From Thermoflexus sp. (lineage in GTDB: Bacteria; Chloroflexota; Anaerolineae; Thermoflexales; Thermoflexaceae), in contig NZ_DAOUCJ010000037.1 of the NCBI RefSeq assembly GCF_034432235.1, positions 1-58,137 on the forward strand: a stretch of DNA of 58,137 nucleotides. Reading direction: 5' to 3'. The number at the start of each line of letters is the position of its first letter. Positions within the stretch are counted from its first letter, which is position 1. The translations under genes and the position numbers were made by a program. The notes beneath the pieces were generated by a model, which made no database searches, had not been told where the DNA came from, and saw only the letters and a program-made list of their open reading frames with translations. Shown here piece by piece: positions 40,042-48,821 of the stretch.

Positions 40042-42744
40042 ATGAACCGGAGGGTCTCCGGTCAGATGGTCTGGGGGCTGCCCGCTGTCTTCGTCTTGCT
40101 GGCCCTGGTCCCCCTGATCTTCACCCCCGGGATCCTGATGCGGGGGGACGTGGCCCTGTATTTCTACCCTTACTGGGAAGCGGCCGCCCGGGCAACCCGC
40201 GAGGGTCGCCTCCCCCTGTGGAACCCGGATCTCTTCGCTGGCGTTCCGTTCCTGGCCAATCCGCAGGTCGGCTTCTTCTATCCCCTCAATCGAGCCCTCT
40301 CATGGCTTCCAGTTCCCCTCGCCTGGAAGATCTCTATCCTTTTCCACGCCCTCTGGGCCGCCTGGGGCATGTTCGGGCTGGCCCGGAGGTTGAGCCACCG
40401 GACCGCCGGGGCCGTTGCGGCTGCAGTGGCCTACGCCCTGGGGGGATACTTCCTGGCCCAGGCGGAGCACATCAATCAGTTCCAGGCCCTGGCCTGGCTG
40501 CCGTGGATGGCATGGGCGTGGGCGGCGGGCTGGCCGGCCGGCGTGGGGCTGGCGGGAGCGATGCAGATCCTCTGCGGCCACGCCCAGACGGTCATGCTCT
40601 CCTGGGCGGCCCTCCTGATCTTCTTCGCGCCCTCCCGGGGAGAGCGCTCCGCTCTGTCAGGATGGATCCGGGCGTGGAGAACCGGGGTGCTGGGCGGAGC
40701 GCTCGCGGTGGGCCTGAGCGCGATCCAGTGGCTCCCCAGCCTCCAGCTCGCCCAGGCCTCCATCCGGGCAGGCGGCCTTCCCATGAATGAGGCCCTCTCG
40801 TTCTCCCTCTCGCCCGCGCTCCTCGGCCGCTCGTTGCTCCCCGGACGGGAGGCCCCTGCCTTCACGGAGTTCACCGCCTATGTGGGCACCCTGGGGCTGC
40901 TGGCCCTGATCGCAGGGATCGGCCGGCCGGGCTGGGGACGCTGGGGGATGGTGGCCGGGGTGGGGTTGCTCTTCGCCCTGGGCGCTTACAACCCGCTTTA
41001 CGTGCTCCTCACCGGGCTCCTCCCTCCCCTGCGCGCCTTTCGGGTCCCGGCCCGGTGGCTGGCTCTCTGGGCCTTCGGGGCCGCCCTGGGGATCGGCGCT
41101 GGCTTCGATCGGGGGTTCGCGGAGCTCCCTCGCCGACGGCTCGCCCTCTGGGCTCTGGGGGTCCTTGCGCTGATGGGCCTCGCCCTCGCGGCCGCGCCCA
41201 TCCGCCCGCCCGGAATGACTGGCCCCCTGGGGCCAGTGGATCCTTCCCGGATGGCGCTCGGATTGGGCCTTCTTCCGGCCGGGCTCCTCCTGGCGAAGCG
41301 GCTTCCCCGGGGATTCTGGCTCGGGCTCTGGGCCGCCGAGCTCATCGGGGCGGCGTGGGGACTTCCCCTGAACCGCCTGACCGCCCCCGAGGCATGGCGC
41401 GATCCCCGCCTCCCGGCGGTGGTGTTACGGGATCTCCTGACCCAGGAAGGGCCATGGGCCGGGCGGATCCTGAGCGTGGTGGATCTGCGTTTTGATCCAG
41501 GGGATCTCAGGGAATGGCGGAGCATCTTCCAGGGCCGGCTCTCGTCCGAGGGCTTTGAGGAGTTCCTGATCGCCACAAAATACAAAGAAGCCCTGGTCGC
41601 CAACCTCCCGATGGCCTATGGCCTGCCGACGGTGGATGGCTACGATGGCGGGGTGCTCCCGTTACGGCGCTACATCGGGCTGGTCCGCCGTTTCGTCCCC
41701 TCAGACCGCCTGTTGATGGACGGGCGGCTATGGGAGACGTTGCCCGCCCTTCCAGATCCCCGCTGGCTGCAGATCCTGGGGATCCGCTGGATCGTCATGG
41801 ATCGCCTGCGCGATGAGTGGATCGAGGGCGTGTTTTACGATCGCGGCGTCGTGGCGGATGCCTGCTCGCCGGAGCCCATCGAGGCGGGACCCTTCCCTCC
41901 ATTGGAGGCCACCGAGCTGCGCATACGGATCTCCTCGCCGTTCCCGCCTCGAACCCCCCTGGGGACCGCGGAGCTCCAGACGATCGAAGGGGATATCCTA
42001 TCGCTTCCGGTGGAAATGGGGGAAGCCGGACGACCCGCTGTCGTCCGCTGGGCGGCGCCTCGCCGGATCCGCCATCTGATCCTGCATCCGGATCCCGGAA
42101 GCTGCGCGCAGGGCGGATGGCAGGTGGAAGGCGGCGCCCTGGTGGATGGGCGGACTGGCGCGTTTCAGGCGCTGGTCCTGAGCCCGGGCGGATCCTTCGC
42201 GCTGCGCTATGCCGGGGATGTTAAGATCTACGAGTTCCGGAAAAGCCCGCCTCGCCTTTACGGCGTGTGCGCCGCCGCGTTCGCCCAGAGCGAAGCGGAG
42301 GCCATGGCTCGCATGACCGATCCTGCCTTCGATCCATCCCGGATGGTGGTGATCGAAGGGGAAGCGGGTCGAGAGGATGGGGCACCCCGCCTATGCAGGG
42401 TAGAGGTGCGATGGATCCGCTTCACGCCGGAGATCCGCGAAGCGGAGGTCCGTTTGGAGGAAGCGGGATGGCTGGTGCTGCTGGAATCCCGAGATGGGGG
42501 ATGGCGGGCATGGGTCGATGGGCAGCCGGCTCCCATCCACCCGGCCAACGGGTTGTTCCAGGCGATCCAGGTCCCGGCGGGCGTTCATCGGATCCGCTGG
42601 GAATACCAACCGGGATCATGGCCGCTGGGGGTCGCAGTGACCGCCATCAGCCTGCTGACCGGGGTGGGAACCTGGGGATGGCATCGGGCGGGGGGCAGAA
42701 AGCCGCCCGAGAGGGAGGCCCGGGAGCCCACGGCGATCCCCTGA
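40042..42744 (+). CDS. YfhO-like polytopic membrane glycosyltransferase-type protein
   Basis: A 900-residue membrane protein. The N-terminal half has at least ten hydrophobic helices; the C-terminal part is a large soluble, mostly beta region. The first loop (PGILMRGDVALYFYPYWEA, GRLPLWNPDLFAGVPFLANP, FFYPLNRALSWLP) is the YfhO signature, related to the GT-C fold with a catalytic Asp in the first extracytoplasmic loop. YfhO is implicated in lipoteichoic acid glycosylation in Firmicutes; the acceptor in this lineage is unknown. Start 40042 has GAGG seven bases upstream; 40021, forming ATGA with the VTT gene, is possible. Confidence 0.87.
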   Translation: MNRRVSGQMVWGLPAVFVLLALVPLIFTPGILMRGDVALYFYPYWEAAARATREGRLPLWNPDLFAGVPFLANPQVGFFYPLNRALSWLPVPLAWKISILFHALWAAWGMFGLARRLSHRTAGAVAAAVAYALGGYFLAQAEHINQFQALAWLPWMAWAWAAGWPAGVGLAGAMQILCGHAQTVMLSWAALLIFFAPSRGERSALSGWIRAWRTGVLGGALAVGLSAIQWLPSLQLAQASIRAGGLPMNEALSFSLSPALLGRSLLPGREAPAFTEFTAYVGTLGLLALIAGIGRPGWGRWGMVAGVGLLFALGAYNPLYVLLTGLLPPLRAFRVPARWLALWAFGAALGIGAGFDRGFAELPRRRLALWALGVLALMGLALAAAPIRPPGMTGPLGPVDPSRMALGLGLLPAGLLLAKRLPRGFWLGLWAAELIGAAWGLPLNRLTAPEAWRDPRLPAVVLRDLLTQEGPWAGRILSVVDLRFDPGDLREWRSIFQGRLSSEGFEEFLIATKYKEALVANLPMAYGLPTVDGYDGGVLPLRRYIGLVRRFVPSDRLLMDGRLWETLPALPDPRWLQILGIRWIVMDRLRDEWIEGVFYDRGVVADACSPEPIEAGPFPPLEATELRIRISSPFPPRTPLGTAELQTIEGDILSLPVEMGEAGRPAVVRWAAPRRIRHLILHPDPGSCAQGGWQVEGGALVDGRTGAFQALVLSPGGSFALRYAGDVKIYEFRKSPPRLYGVCAAAFAQSEAEAMARMTDPAFDPSRMVVIEGEAGREDGAPRLCRVEVRWIRFTPEIREAEVRLEEAGWLVLLESRDGGWRAWVDGQPAPIHPANGLFQAIQVPAGVHRIRWEYQPGSWPLGVAVTAISLLTGVGTWGWHRAGGRKPPEREAREPTAIP

Positions 42745-42798
42745 ACGGGAAGCGATCCGGCACACACCCGCCCCGTCGGAGCCGATCGTTCGCTGCGC

Positions 42799-42804
42799 TA
42801 CAAT
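42799..42804 (+). promoter_or_regulatory. Possible -10 box for the SPFH-S24 operon
   Basis: TACAAT lies 60 bp upstream of the SPFH-like gene at 42865. A -35 box at the proper distance is poor. It nevertheless suggests that the three-gene unit is transcribed separately from the YfhO gene. Confidence 0.35.
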
Positions 42805-42864
42805 AGAAGATGATAACAAAAGTGTGGCTCGAGAGCGGGTTCCCGGGAGCAGGGGGTTGGGCCG

Positions 42865-44058
42865 ATGCGATCTATGAGAAGATGGCGGACCGGGTCATGG
42901 CTCGTGCTGATCGCCGCCTTCGCGCTGGGCCTGCTGGGATGGAAATGGCTTCTGAAGGCGTCCGTTCCGATCATCGGGTTCTGGCTGGCGCTGATGGCGC
43001 TGTATGGTTTCCTCCTGTTTCAGCTTTTCTATCCCCTCCTGGCCCCCGCCACCGAAGGCGAACAGGATGATCTGCGCCGAGCGTTCACGTATTTTCTCTT
43101 CGGGAGATTACAAGCCCTGGGCGCTGTGGATGCCGGCCAGCCGCGGAATCCTTCCGAACCCCGAGCTGGGCCCGGGCTCTGGCTCCTGGATGCCCGGAGC
43201 GCCCTGGCGATCGAATGCGAGGGGCGGCTGACCCGGATCGCGGGGCCTGGCCTGGTCTGGATCAGCGAAAGGGAACAGGTAACCGCCTTCGTGGACCTTC
43301 GCCCTCAGGTGTTTCCTCGAGCCGACGCCTCCCCTCTTCAGATCCGCACGCAGGATGGGATCCTCCTCGATCTGGAGCTTCGCACCGCTGTCTCCTTCCT
43401 GGCTCAGAGAATCCCCCATGAATTATCCCGACGCTCCCCATATTTCGATCCTCCAGATTCGATCCGGTGGGTCATCACCCAGGCATGGCAAGCCGCTCGT
43501 GTCGATGAGGATCGTGTCCTCCAGTGGTTTGAGCTTCCCCATGAAATGGCGCGCCGAGAGCTGGCGATTCGGATGGGGAACTGGCTCTTTGATCAGCTCT
43601 TCCTCTTTGATCAGCAGGGTTATGGGGGAAAGCCGCCTGCCACGCCATTGGCCCGACTGGCGGAGAGGATACGGGCGACCCTTCATCGGGATCTGATCCG
43701 AATGGGCATTCGACTGAATCGTCTGCGGGTCACTCTGAAAAAGGTGCCGGAGGAGGCGCTCCGTCAGCGGGTGGAGGTCTGGCGCAGCCAGTGGGCCGCC
43801 CGCCTGGCCCGGTGGATCGGCCTGGCGGAATCAGAGATGCTAATGGAATACGCCCGCGCTCGCCATGCCTCCCAGATGGAGATGCTGCAGGCGATCAACG
43901 AGGTGCTCGCCGCGTATCCGGAGGTCCCGCCTGACGTGATCCTCCTGCACTTCCTGGAGACCCTGGACGCCACCGTTCGACAGAGCGGCTTGGCGCTTCC
44001 GGAGGAATTAAGGCAGCTGTGGGATTATCTGCGTGGCAAGGAATCGGGTGCCCCATGA
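42865..44058 (+). CDS. SPFH/band-7-like membrane protein 1
   Basis: A 397-residue protein I cannot name. Two N-terminal transmembrane helices (about residues 10-30 and 33-60) are followed by a beta-rich segment resembling the SPFH/band-7 core: GRLTRIAGPGLVWISEREQV, TAFVDLRPQVFPRADASPLQ and IRTQDGILLDLELRTAVSFL. The stretch TxDGI preceded by a conserved VDLRxQ is what links it to stomatin/prohibitin-type proteins. The C-terminal half is helical and charged, suited to oligomerisation. It is translationally coupled (ATGA) to a second protein of the same plan. Function unknown; membrane scaffold inferred. Confidence 0.65.
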   Translation: MRSMRRWRTGSWLVLIAAFALGLLGWKWLLKASVPIIGFWLALMALYGFLLFQLFYPLLAPATEGEQDDLRRAFTYFLFGRLQALGAVDAGQPRNPSEPRAGPGLWLLDARSALAIECEGRLTRIAGPGLVWISEREQVTAFVDLRPQVFPRADASPLQIRTQDGILLDLELRTAVSFLAQRIPHELSRRSPYFDPPDSIRWVITQAWQAARVDEDRVLQWFELPHEMARRELAIRMGNWLFDQLFLFDQQGYGGKPPATPLARLAERIRATLHRDLIRMGIRLNRLRVTLKKVPEEALRQRVEVWRSQWAARLARWIGLAESEMLMEYARARHASQMEMLQAINEVLAAYPEVPPDVILLHFLETLDATVRQSGLALPEELRQLWDYLRGKESGAP

Positions 44059-45467
44059 AAGGCTACGCGCGATCCGAGGCCCAGAGGATGATTGGCTCGC
44101 CGATACGAGCCGTGCTGCTCCTGACGATCAGCACCTTCTGCTGCCTTCTGCCGTCGGCGTTCTTTGTGGCATGGCGCGCCTCCCCGTCGATTCGCGAGCT
44201 CATTCCGGGGTTATTCCTGGGGCTGCTCGTGGAAGCAGCGCTGTTCACCTTCTTCACGATCCAGGCTGCCGCTTTCATGGAGCGTCTGTATCGGATCGCC
44301 CGGGGCCAGGCCGTCGAATGGATTCTCCGTTCGCTGTTCCTTTCGGAATCGGAACTCCCAATCGGCGAGGTGCGAAACGGGGATCTGACGCCCGCCACCC
44401 GGGGTTCGGTCCTGATTCGCGTGGGCGGACCGGGGACACTGATGGTGCATGAGAGCAACCTGGTTCTGCTGGAACGGGGCGGCGGCTTTGCCCGCCTCCT
44501 CGGTCCCGGCCGACGGCTCCTCCGCCGCTTCGAACGCCCTGCCCTGGTCCTGGATCTCCGACCTCAATCCCGCCGGCGGCAGGTGAACGCCTGGACCCGC
44601 GATGGCCTGCCGGTTCGGAGCACGCTGTATTTGAGCTGCCGGTTGCGCTGGCAACCGAACGAGCCGGGGAATGAGGCCCGCTTGATCCGCATGGCCTATC
44701 AGCTCGATATGGGATCCCGGGAGAAAGGCTACGGTATCGATTGGGCGGGGGAGCTGGCCGACGAGGCCCGCGCCCTGCTGGCCCGCCGTCTGGGAAAGCT
44801 CTGGTTCGATGAACTGTGGTCCCCTTACCTGGCGGCCCTGCATGCTTCCCCTTCCCCTGGGCCGCGTGTCCTTGGGGAGCCCTCCCCGGATATGCAAACC
44901 CCCGAGCTCTGGGGGATCCCCGAACGCCCGCCCGAAGATGCCCCGATCCCGGCACGCTGGGAAGAAATCCGCCAGGAGATCCGAGCGGAACTCGAACAAT
45001 GGATCCGCGACCATAACTGGGAAGTCGAGATCCTGCATTTCGCCTTCGACCCGCCCGTCCCCTGGCCCGAGGTGGAACCGATGATCCGGGAGGCCTGGAT
45101 GGAGCACTGGCGGGTGCCATGGAGGGGATGGGCAGTGCATCTGCAGTCCCGCGCGATGCGAGAACAGGTGCGCCAGCGGGAGCTGGCCCGCGCCATGGGG
45201 CAGCGCGAGCTCCTCGAGGCGATTGTCACAGTGGTCCAGCAGGAGCGGCCCCTGGAGGACCCCCAGCGGGGGCTGCAACGGCTGCTGCTGCGCCTGGTGG
45301 AGCTGATGCGGCACTGGTCGCATCCCGATTCCGAATTGCTGACGCCCACGGATTTGCTCGAGCTGGTCCATCATCTCCGGCGTATGATGCAGCGCCCCTC
45401 TCCCGAAGGAGGAAGCGATGTCCGGGGATCTCCTCCCCCTTTCCCGACTGATCCGGGCCTTGAATGA
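44055..45467 (+). CDS. SPFH/band-7-like membrane protein 2
   Basis: A 470-residue protein with the same plan as the upstream gene. Two hydrophobic segments (about 17-40 and 47-75) precede an SPFH-like core: LLERGGGFARLLGPGRRLLR, ALVLDLRPQSRRRQVNAWTR and DGLPVRSTLYLSCRLRW. The paired pattern GPG...LDLRPQ...TRDGL matches gene 1, so the two are diverged paralogues, perhaps forming a hetero-oligomer. The C-terminal part is helical with Glu/Arg/Gln-rich stretches (AMREQVRQRELARAMGQREL). Start 44055 shares ATGA with the preceding stop. The last 50 bp overlap the S24-like gene. Confidence 0.65.
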   Translation: MKGYARSEAQRMIGSPIRAVLLLTISTFCCLLPSAFFVAWRASPSIRELIPGLFLGLLVEAALFTFFTIQAAAFMERLYRIARGQAVEWILRSLFLSESELPIGEVRNGDLTPATRGSVLIRVGGPGTLMVHESNLVLLERGGGFARLLGPGRRLLRRFERPALVLDLRPQSRRRQVNAWTRDGLPVRSTLYLSCRLRWQPNEPGNEARLIRMAYQLDMGSREKGYGIDWAGELADEARALLARRLGKLWFDELWSPYLAALHASPSPGPRVLGEPSPDMQTPELWGIPERPPEDAPIPARWEEIRQEIRAELEQWIRDHNWEVEILHFAFDPPVPWPEVEPMIREAWMEHWRVPWRGWAVHLQSRAMREQVRQRELARAMGQRELLEAIVTVVQQERPLEDPQRGLQRLLLRLVELMRHWSHPDSELLTPTDLLELVHHLRRMMQRPSPEGGSDVRGSPPPFPTDPGLE

Positions 45468-46581
45468 GAACGCTCATCCGGGTCTGCAACGCTTAAGTGA
45501 TCTACTGAGCGAGACCTCACCGGATCGAGGGGAGCTCCGCCGCCTATGTCAGCTGTTGATCTCCATCCCTGCGGAGGACGCCGTCCGGCCGGGGGAGGCT
45601 TTCCGATGCCGCCTGGGAGCTCAGATGGTCCAGATGGCACTGGATCGGGAGGAGCCGTGGTTTTCTCCGCGTGCGGCCCAGCGGCAGCTCAGCGCATACT
45701 GCCGCGCCCTTCGCCTTCACGGCCTGGCGCTCCCCGAGGCCCTAACGGCCTTGCTCGGGGCCCGATGGCTTCGGCCTCACGATCCGGCATGGGCCCTGGA
45801 AATGGCCCGGCGCGCAGAGGGCATCCTGGAGGATCTGAGCCGCGCGGCCACGCTCCAGGGGAGGCCCCATGCGGAACTGCACGATGCGATCCGGCAGGCC
45901 CGACAGCTCATCCAGGAGATCCTGGAGGATTCCCCTCGCGTCCCCCCTGAAGAGACGGCAGGGGCTCCGGGGATGCGGTGGTCTGCATCCGAGCTCCCTC
46001 CATCCATCTCCCCGGAAGAAAGGATCCCGGCCCTCGCGGGGCCGCTCCGCCCGGCGAAGCTTTTCTTGGCCTCGTTCACCCTGCTGCCCGACACCCATCC
46101 CCGGGCTGGCGATCTGCAGTTCCTGGACTCGCAGACAACCGCACGTCAGTCGGACGAAGCCGATGTGCTGATCGAAACGCTGGAGGTGGACGGTCGAATT
46201 CATCAACTCTATGTGGAAAAGGACATGGAGCCCATCGTCCGCGCTCGTCCGGATCAGATCTTGGTGCTCCGCGTGGAAGGCGATAGCATGCGGGAGGCCG
46301 GGATCGAATCGGGAGACCTGATCATGGCACGACGCGTTTCGGGCATGGAAGCACGGGATCCCTCGTTCTGGGTTTCGCTGGTCGGGCGGCTGGTGCTGGC
46401 GGTGCTCGTGGAGCGGTATCAGAGCGAGACGCACCAGGCCTTTTTGATCAAGCGCTTAACCCGTCGGAACGATCAGTGGTTGTTATGCCCGGAAAACCCT
46501 GCTTTCGAAGAGATCCCCCTGGAGCCCGGCCTCCACGAGCTGCATCCGGTCCTCGCGATCCTGAAGCCGGTCACCTCGTGA
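45418..46581 (+). CDS. S24/LexA-type peptidase-like protein with novel helical N-terminus
   Basis: A 387-residue protein. The C-terminus resembles S24/LexA self-cleaving peptidases: ILVLRVEGDSMREAGIESGD with the candidate nucleophile Ser290, and FLIKRL with the candidate base Lys345. The Ser-Lys spacing (55) is larger than in LexA (37), pointing to an insertion near DPSFWVSLVGR. Residues 1-165 are all-helical and do not resemble the LexA or Cro helix-turn-helix; a Pro-rich linker follows. GGAGGAAGCG precedes the ATG, which lies within the second SPFH-like gene (50-bp overlap). It may sense a signal and cleave itself or a partner. Role unknown. Confidence 0.72.
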   Translation: MSGDLLPLSRLIRALNENAHPGLQRLSDLLSETSPDRGELRRLCQLLISIPAEDAVRPGEAFRCRLGAQMVQMALDREEPWFSPRAAQRQLSAYCRALRLHGLALPEALTALLGARWLRPHDPAWALEMARRAEGILEDLSRAATLQGRPHAELHDAIRQARQLIQEILEDSPRVPPEETAGAPGMRWSASELPPSISPEERIPALAGPLRPAKLFLASFTLLPDTHPRAGDLQFLDSQTTARQSDEADVLIETLEVDGRIHQLYVEKDMEPIVRARPDQILVLRVEGDSMREAGIESGDLIMARRVSGMEARDPSFWVSLVGRLVLAVLVERYQSETHQAFLIKRLTRRNDQWLLCPENPAFEEIPLEPGLHELHPVLAILKPVTS

Positions 46582-46625
46582 CAGGGACGCCGTGCTTCGA
46601 AAGCCTGAAGGAGAAACATGGCTCC

Positions 46626-46644
46626 CACGGCCCGAGGGGCCGTG
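46626..46644. terminator. Hairpin after the SPFH-S24 operon
   Basis: CACGGCCC pairs perfectly with GGGCCGTG around GAG, 45 bp after the S24-like stop. There is no immediate U-tract, although TTTTT appears about 30 bp later. The rest of the 331-bp gap to the Usp-GpgS gene holds an extended -10-like TGCTAAGAT near 46697-46705 and nothing else recognised. Confidence 0.4.
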
Positions 46645-46912
46645 AGAAAGAGGATCTCCCCCCTTTTTCTAAACCCGTGGAATTTGCTGCACATATATGC
46701 TAAGATAACCATGCCGCCTTCCCTCCACTGGAGAGGAGATCCCCCGCGCATCGTCCGGAATCGCAACAGGACGTACGCCGTTGGGCTCCAGTTCCATGAT
46801 GATCCCTTCCGCAAAAGCCCCAGCTGGAGCCCAACCGCGTGACTCCTGGAGTCGAGAAAGATCGAAGCGCCGGTCAGATGGTCTTTGGATCTGCTCAGAA
46901 TGAGGGAATGAG

Positions 46913-48745
46913 ATGCCCTTCGATTCGATTCTGATCCCGGTGGAAGAGGTGGAGGCCGCCGCGACGTTGCTTCCGCTGGCCCGGGCGTTGCTTCCTCAGG
47001 GCAATGGAGAGATCACGCTGCTGGGCCTGGTCTCCCTTCCCCCGGGTATTTCCCTCAGCCACGGCGCAGCGGCGGCGCGAGGGCTCCGCCAGCGCCTGAT
47101 GGCCCTCGCGACGGCCCATCCGGAACTCCCCCTTCGCGTCCGCCCGCGCATCCGCGTCTCCCACACCCCATGGGAGGAGGTGTTGCACTTCCTGCAATCG
47201 AACCGCGTTTCCCTCATGCTCCTTCCATGGGATGGAAATCCAGAGGGATGGATGCTGGGCGTCCCTCTCTCCCGGGTGCTTCAGGAAGCGCCATGCGACC
47301 TTCTGCTGGCCCGGGGCTCGATCGACGCCCCCTGGCGGCGGATCCTGCTGCCGGTGCGGGGCGGCCCCTACACCCAGCTGGCGCTGGAAGTGGCCCTCAC
47401 CCTGGCCGAAGCGTGGGATGGCCAGGTCACCCTGCTCCACGCGGCCTCGGAGGCCCGACGGATCGCCGCGGCGTTCCGCCCGCTCGCCCGGCAATTCCCC
47501 CGCATCACCCGCCAGATGGTGGCCCACAGTGAGGTCGCCCAGGCCGTCTTAGAGGCGCTTCCGCACCACGATGGGATCGTGATGGGCGCCTCCACCCGGC
47601 CAGGGGGCAACGGACCCCAGCCCCTGGGCCCTCTGGCCCGGGTCCTGGCGGAGGCGGCATCGAAGCCGCTGATCCTGGTGAAATCCGCTCGAGCCTTCCT
47701 CCCCGGGCAACCCCGTCCCCGGGGGGCGCCGGCCCAGCTTCCCATCTCCGTTCTGGTCGACAAGTGGTTCGCAGAGAACACCTTCGATGCGGAGGAGTTC
47801 AGCGACCTCCATGAGCTGGTGGCCCTGAAACGGACCCAGGGGGTGACCATCAGCTTAGGACTGCCCACCCTCAACGAGGAAGCGACCATCGGTTCGATCC
47901 TCGCCATCGCCCGGGAGACCATGATGGAGCGCTACCCCCTCCTGGATGAAATCGTGGTGATCGATAGCGCCTCGACCGATCGGACCCGGGAGATCGCCCG
48001 GGCGATGGGATTCCCGGTCTACATCCATCCCGAAGTCCTCCCCGAGGTAGGGTCCTACCGCGGGAAGGGGGAGGCTTTGTGGAAAAGCTTGTATCTCTTA
48101 AAGGGGGACATCATCGTCTGGACGGACACCGACATCACCCATTACCATCCCCGCTTCATCTATGGATTGATCGGCCCGCTCCTGCGCTCGCCCCGCATCG
48201 GCCTGGTGAAGGGCTTCTATCGGCGGCCCATCCGGATCGGTGAGAAGCTGCAGGCCGGAGGCGGAGGGCGGGTGACGGAACTGGTGGCGCGGCCCCTGAT
48301 CAACCTGTTCTTCCCCGAGCTTTCCGGCCTGATCCAGCCTCTCTCCGGAGAATACGCCGGCCGGCGGGAAGTGCTGGAGCAGGTGCCGTTTTTCACCGGC
48401 TATGGCGTGGAGATCGGCCTGCTCATCGACATCCTGGAGCGCTTCGGCCTCTGGTCCATCGCCCAGGTGGATCTCCAGGAGCGGATCCATCGCAATCAGG
48501 ACCTGGAGGCCCTGTCCAAGATGTCCTTCGCCATCATCCAGGTGGTGATCCGCCGCCTGGAAGATCGGCACAAGATCCAGCTGCTGGAGGAGGTCAACCG
48601 CTCCATGAAGCTGATCCGCCACGAGCCGGGCCGATACTATCTGGAGGTGGAGGAAATCGGGGACGTCGAGCGACCGCCGATGATCACCATCCCGGCCTAT
48701 CGAGAGAAATTCCGAAAGGCGGAGCGGGCGATCGTGTCCCCTTGA
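46913..48745 (+). CDS. gpgS: UspA-UspA-glucosyl-3-phosphoglycerate synthase fusion
   Basis: A 610-residue cytosolic protein. Residues 1-265 are two universal-stress-protein-like domains (FDSILIPVEEVEAAATLLPL; WRRILLPVRGGPYTQLALEV ending SKPLILVKS). Residues 315-600 are a GT-A glycosyltransferase of the GpgS type: SLGLPTLNEEATIGSILAIA, EIVVIDSASTDRTREIARAM, DTDI as the metal-binding DXD, GGGGRVTELVARPLINLFFP and PLSGEYAGRREVLEQVPFFT. GpgS condenses UDP-glucose with 3-phosphoglycerate, leading to glucosylglycerate, a compatible solute of thermophiles. The fusion suggests nucleotide- or stress-controlled activity. No phosphatase gene (gpgP) is adjacent. Confidence 0.9.
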   Translation: MPFDSILIPVEEVEAAATLLPLARALLPQGNGEITLLGLVSLPPGISLSHGAAAARGLRQRLMALATAHPELPLRVRPRIRVSHTPWEEVLHFLQSNRVSLMLLPWDGNPEGWMLGVPLSRVLQEAPCDLLLARGSIDAPWRRILLPVRGGPYTQLALEVALTLAEAWDGQVTLLHAASEARRIAAAFRPLARQFPRITRQMVAHSEVAQAVLEALPHHDGIVMGASTRPGGNGPQPLGPLARVLAEAASKPLILVKSARAFLPGQPRPRGAPAQLPISVLVDKWFAENTFDAEEFSDLHELVALKRTQGVTISLGLPTLNEEATIGSILAIARETMMERYPLLDEIVVIDSASTDRTREIARAMGFPVYIHPEVLPEVGSYRGKGEALWKSLYLLKGDIIVWTDTDITHYHPRFIYGLIGPLLRSPRIGLVKGFYRRPIRIGEKLQAGGGGRVTELVARPLINLFFPELSGLIQPLSGEYAGRREVLEQVPFFTGYGVEIGLLIDILERFGLWSIAQVDLQERIHRNQDLEALSKMSFAIIQVVIRRLEDRHKIQLLEEVNRSMKLIRHEPGRYYLEVEEIGDVERPPMITIPAYREKFRKAERAIVSP

Positions 48746-48821
48746 GCCCTGCCCGATCGGCGCATTCTCCCCGCGGCTTCACCGCCGGGCGAAAACCCAC
48801 TGCTCAGGAGAGGACCGACAT

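Noticed and set aside
46582..46912. Small genes in the gap before gpgS
   Set aside because: Short frames here lack ribosome binding sites and protein-like composition; only a hairpin and a possible -10 element can be supported.
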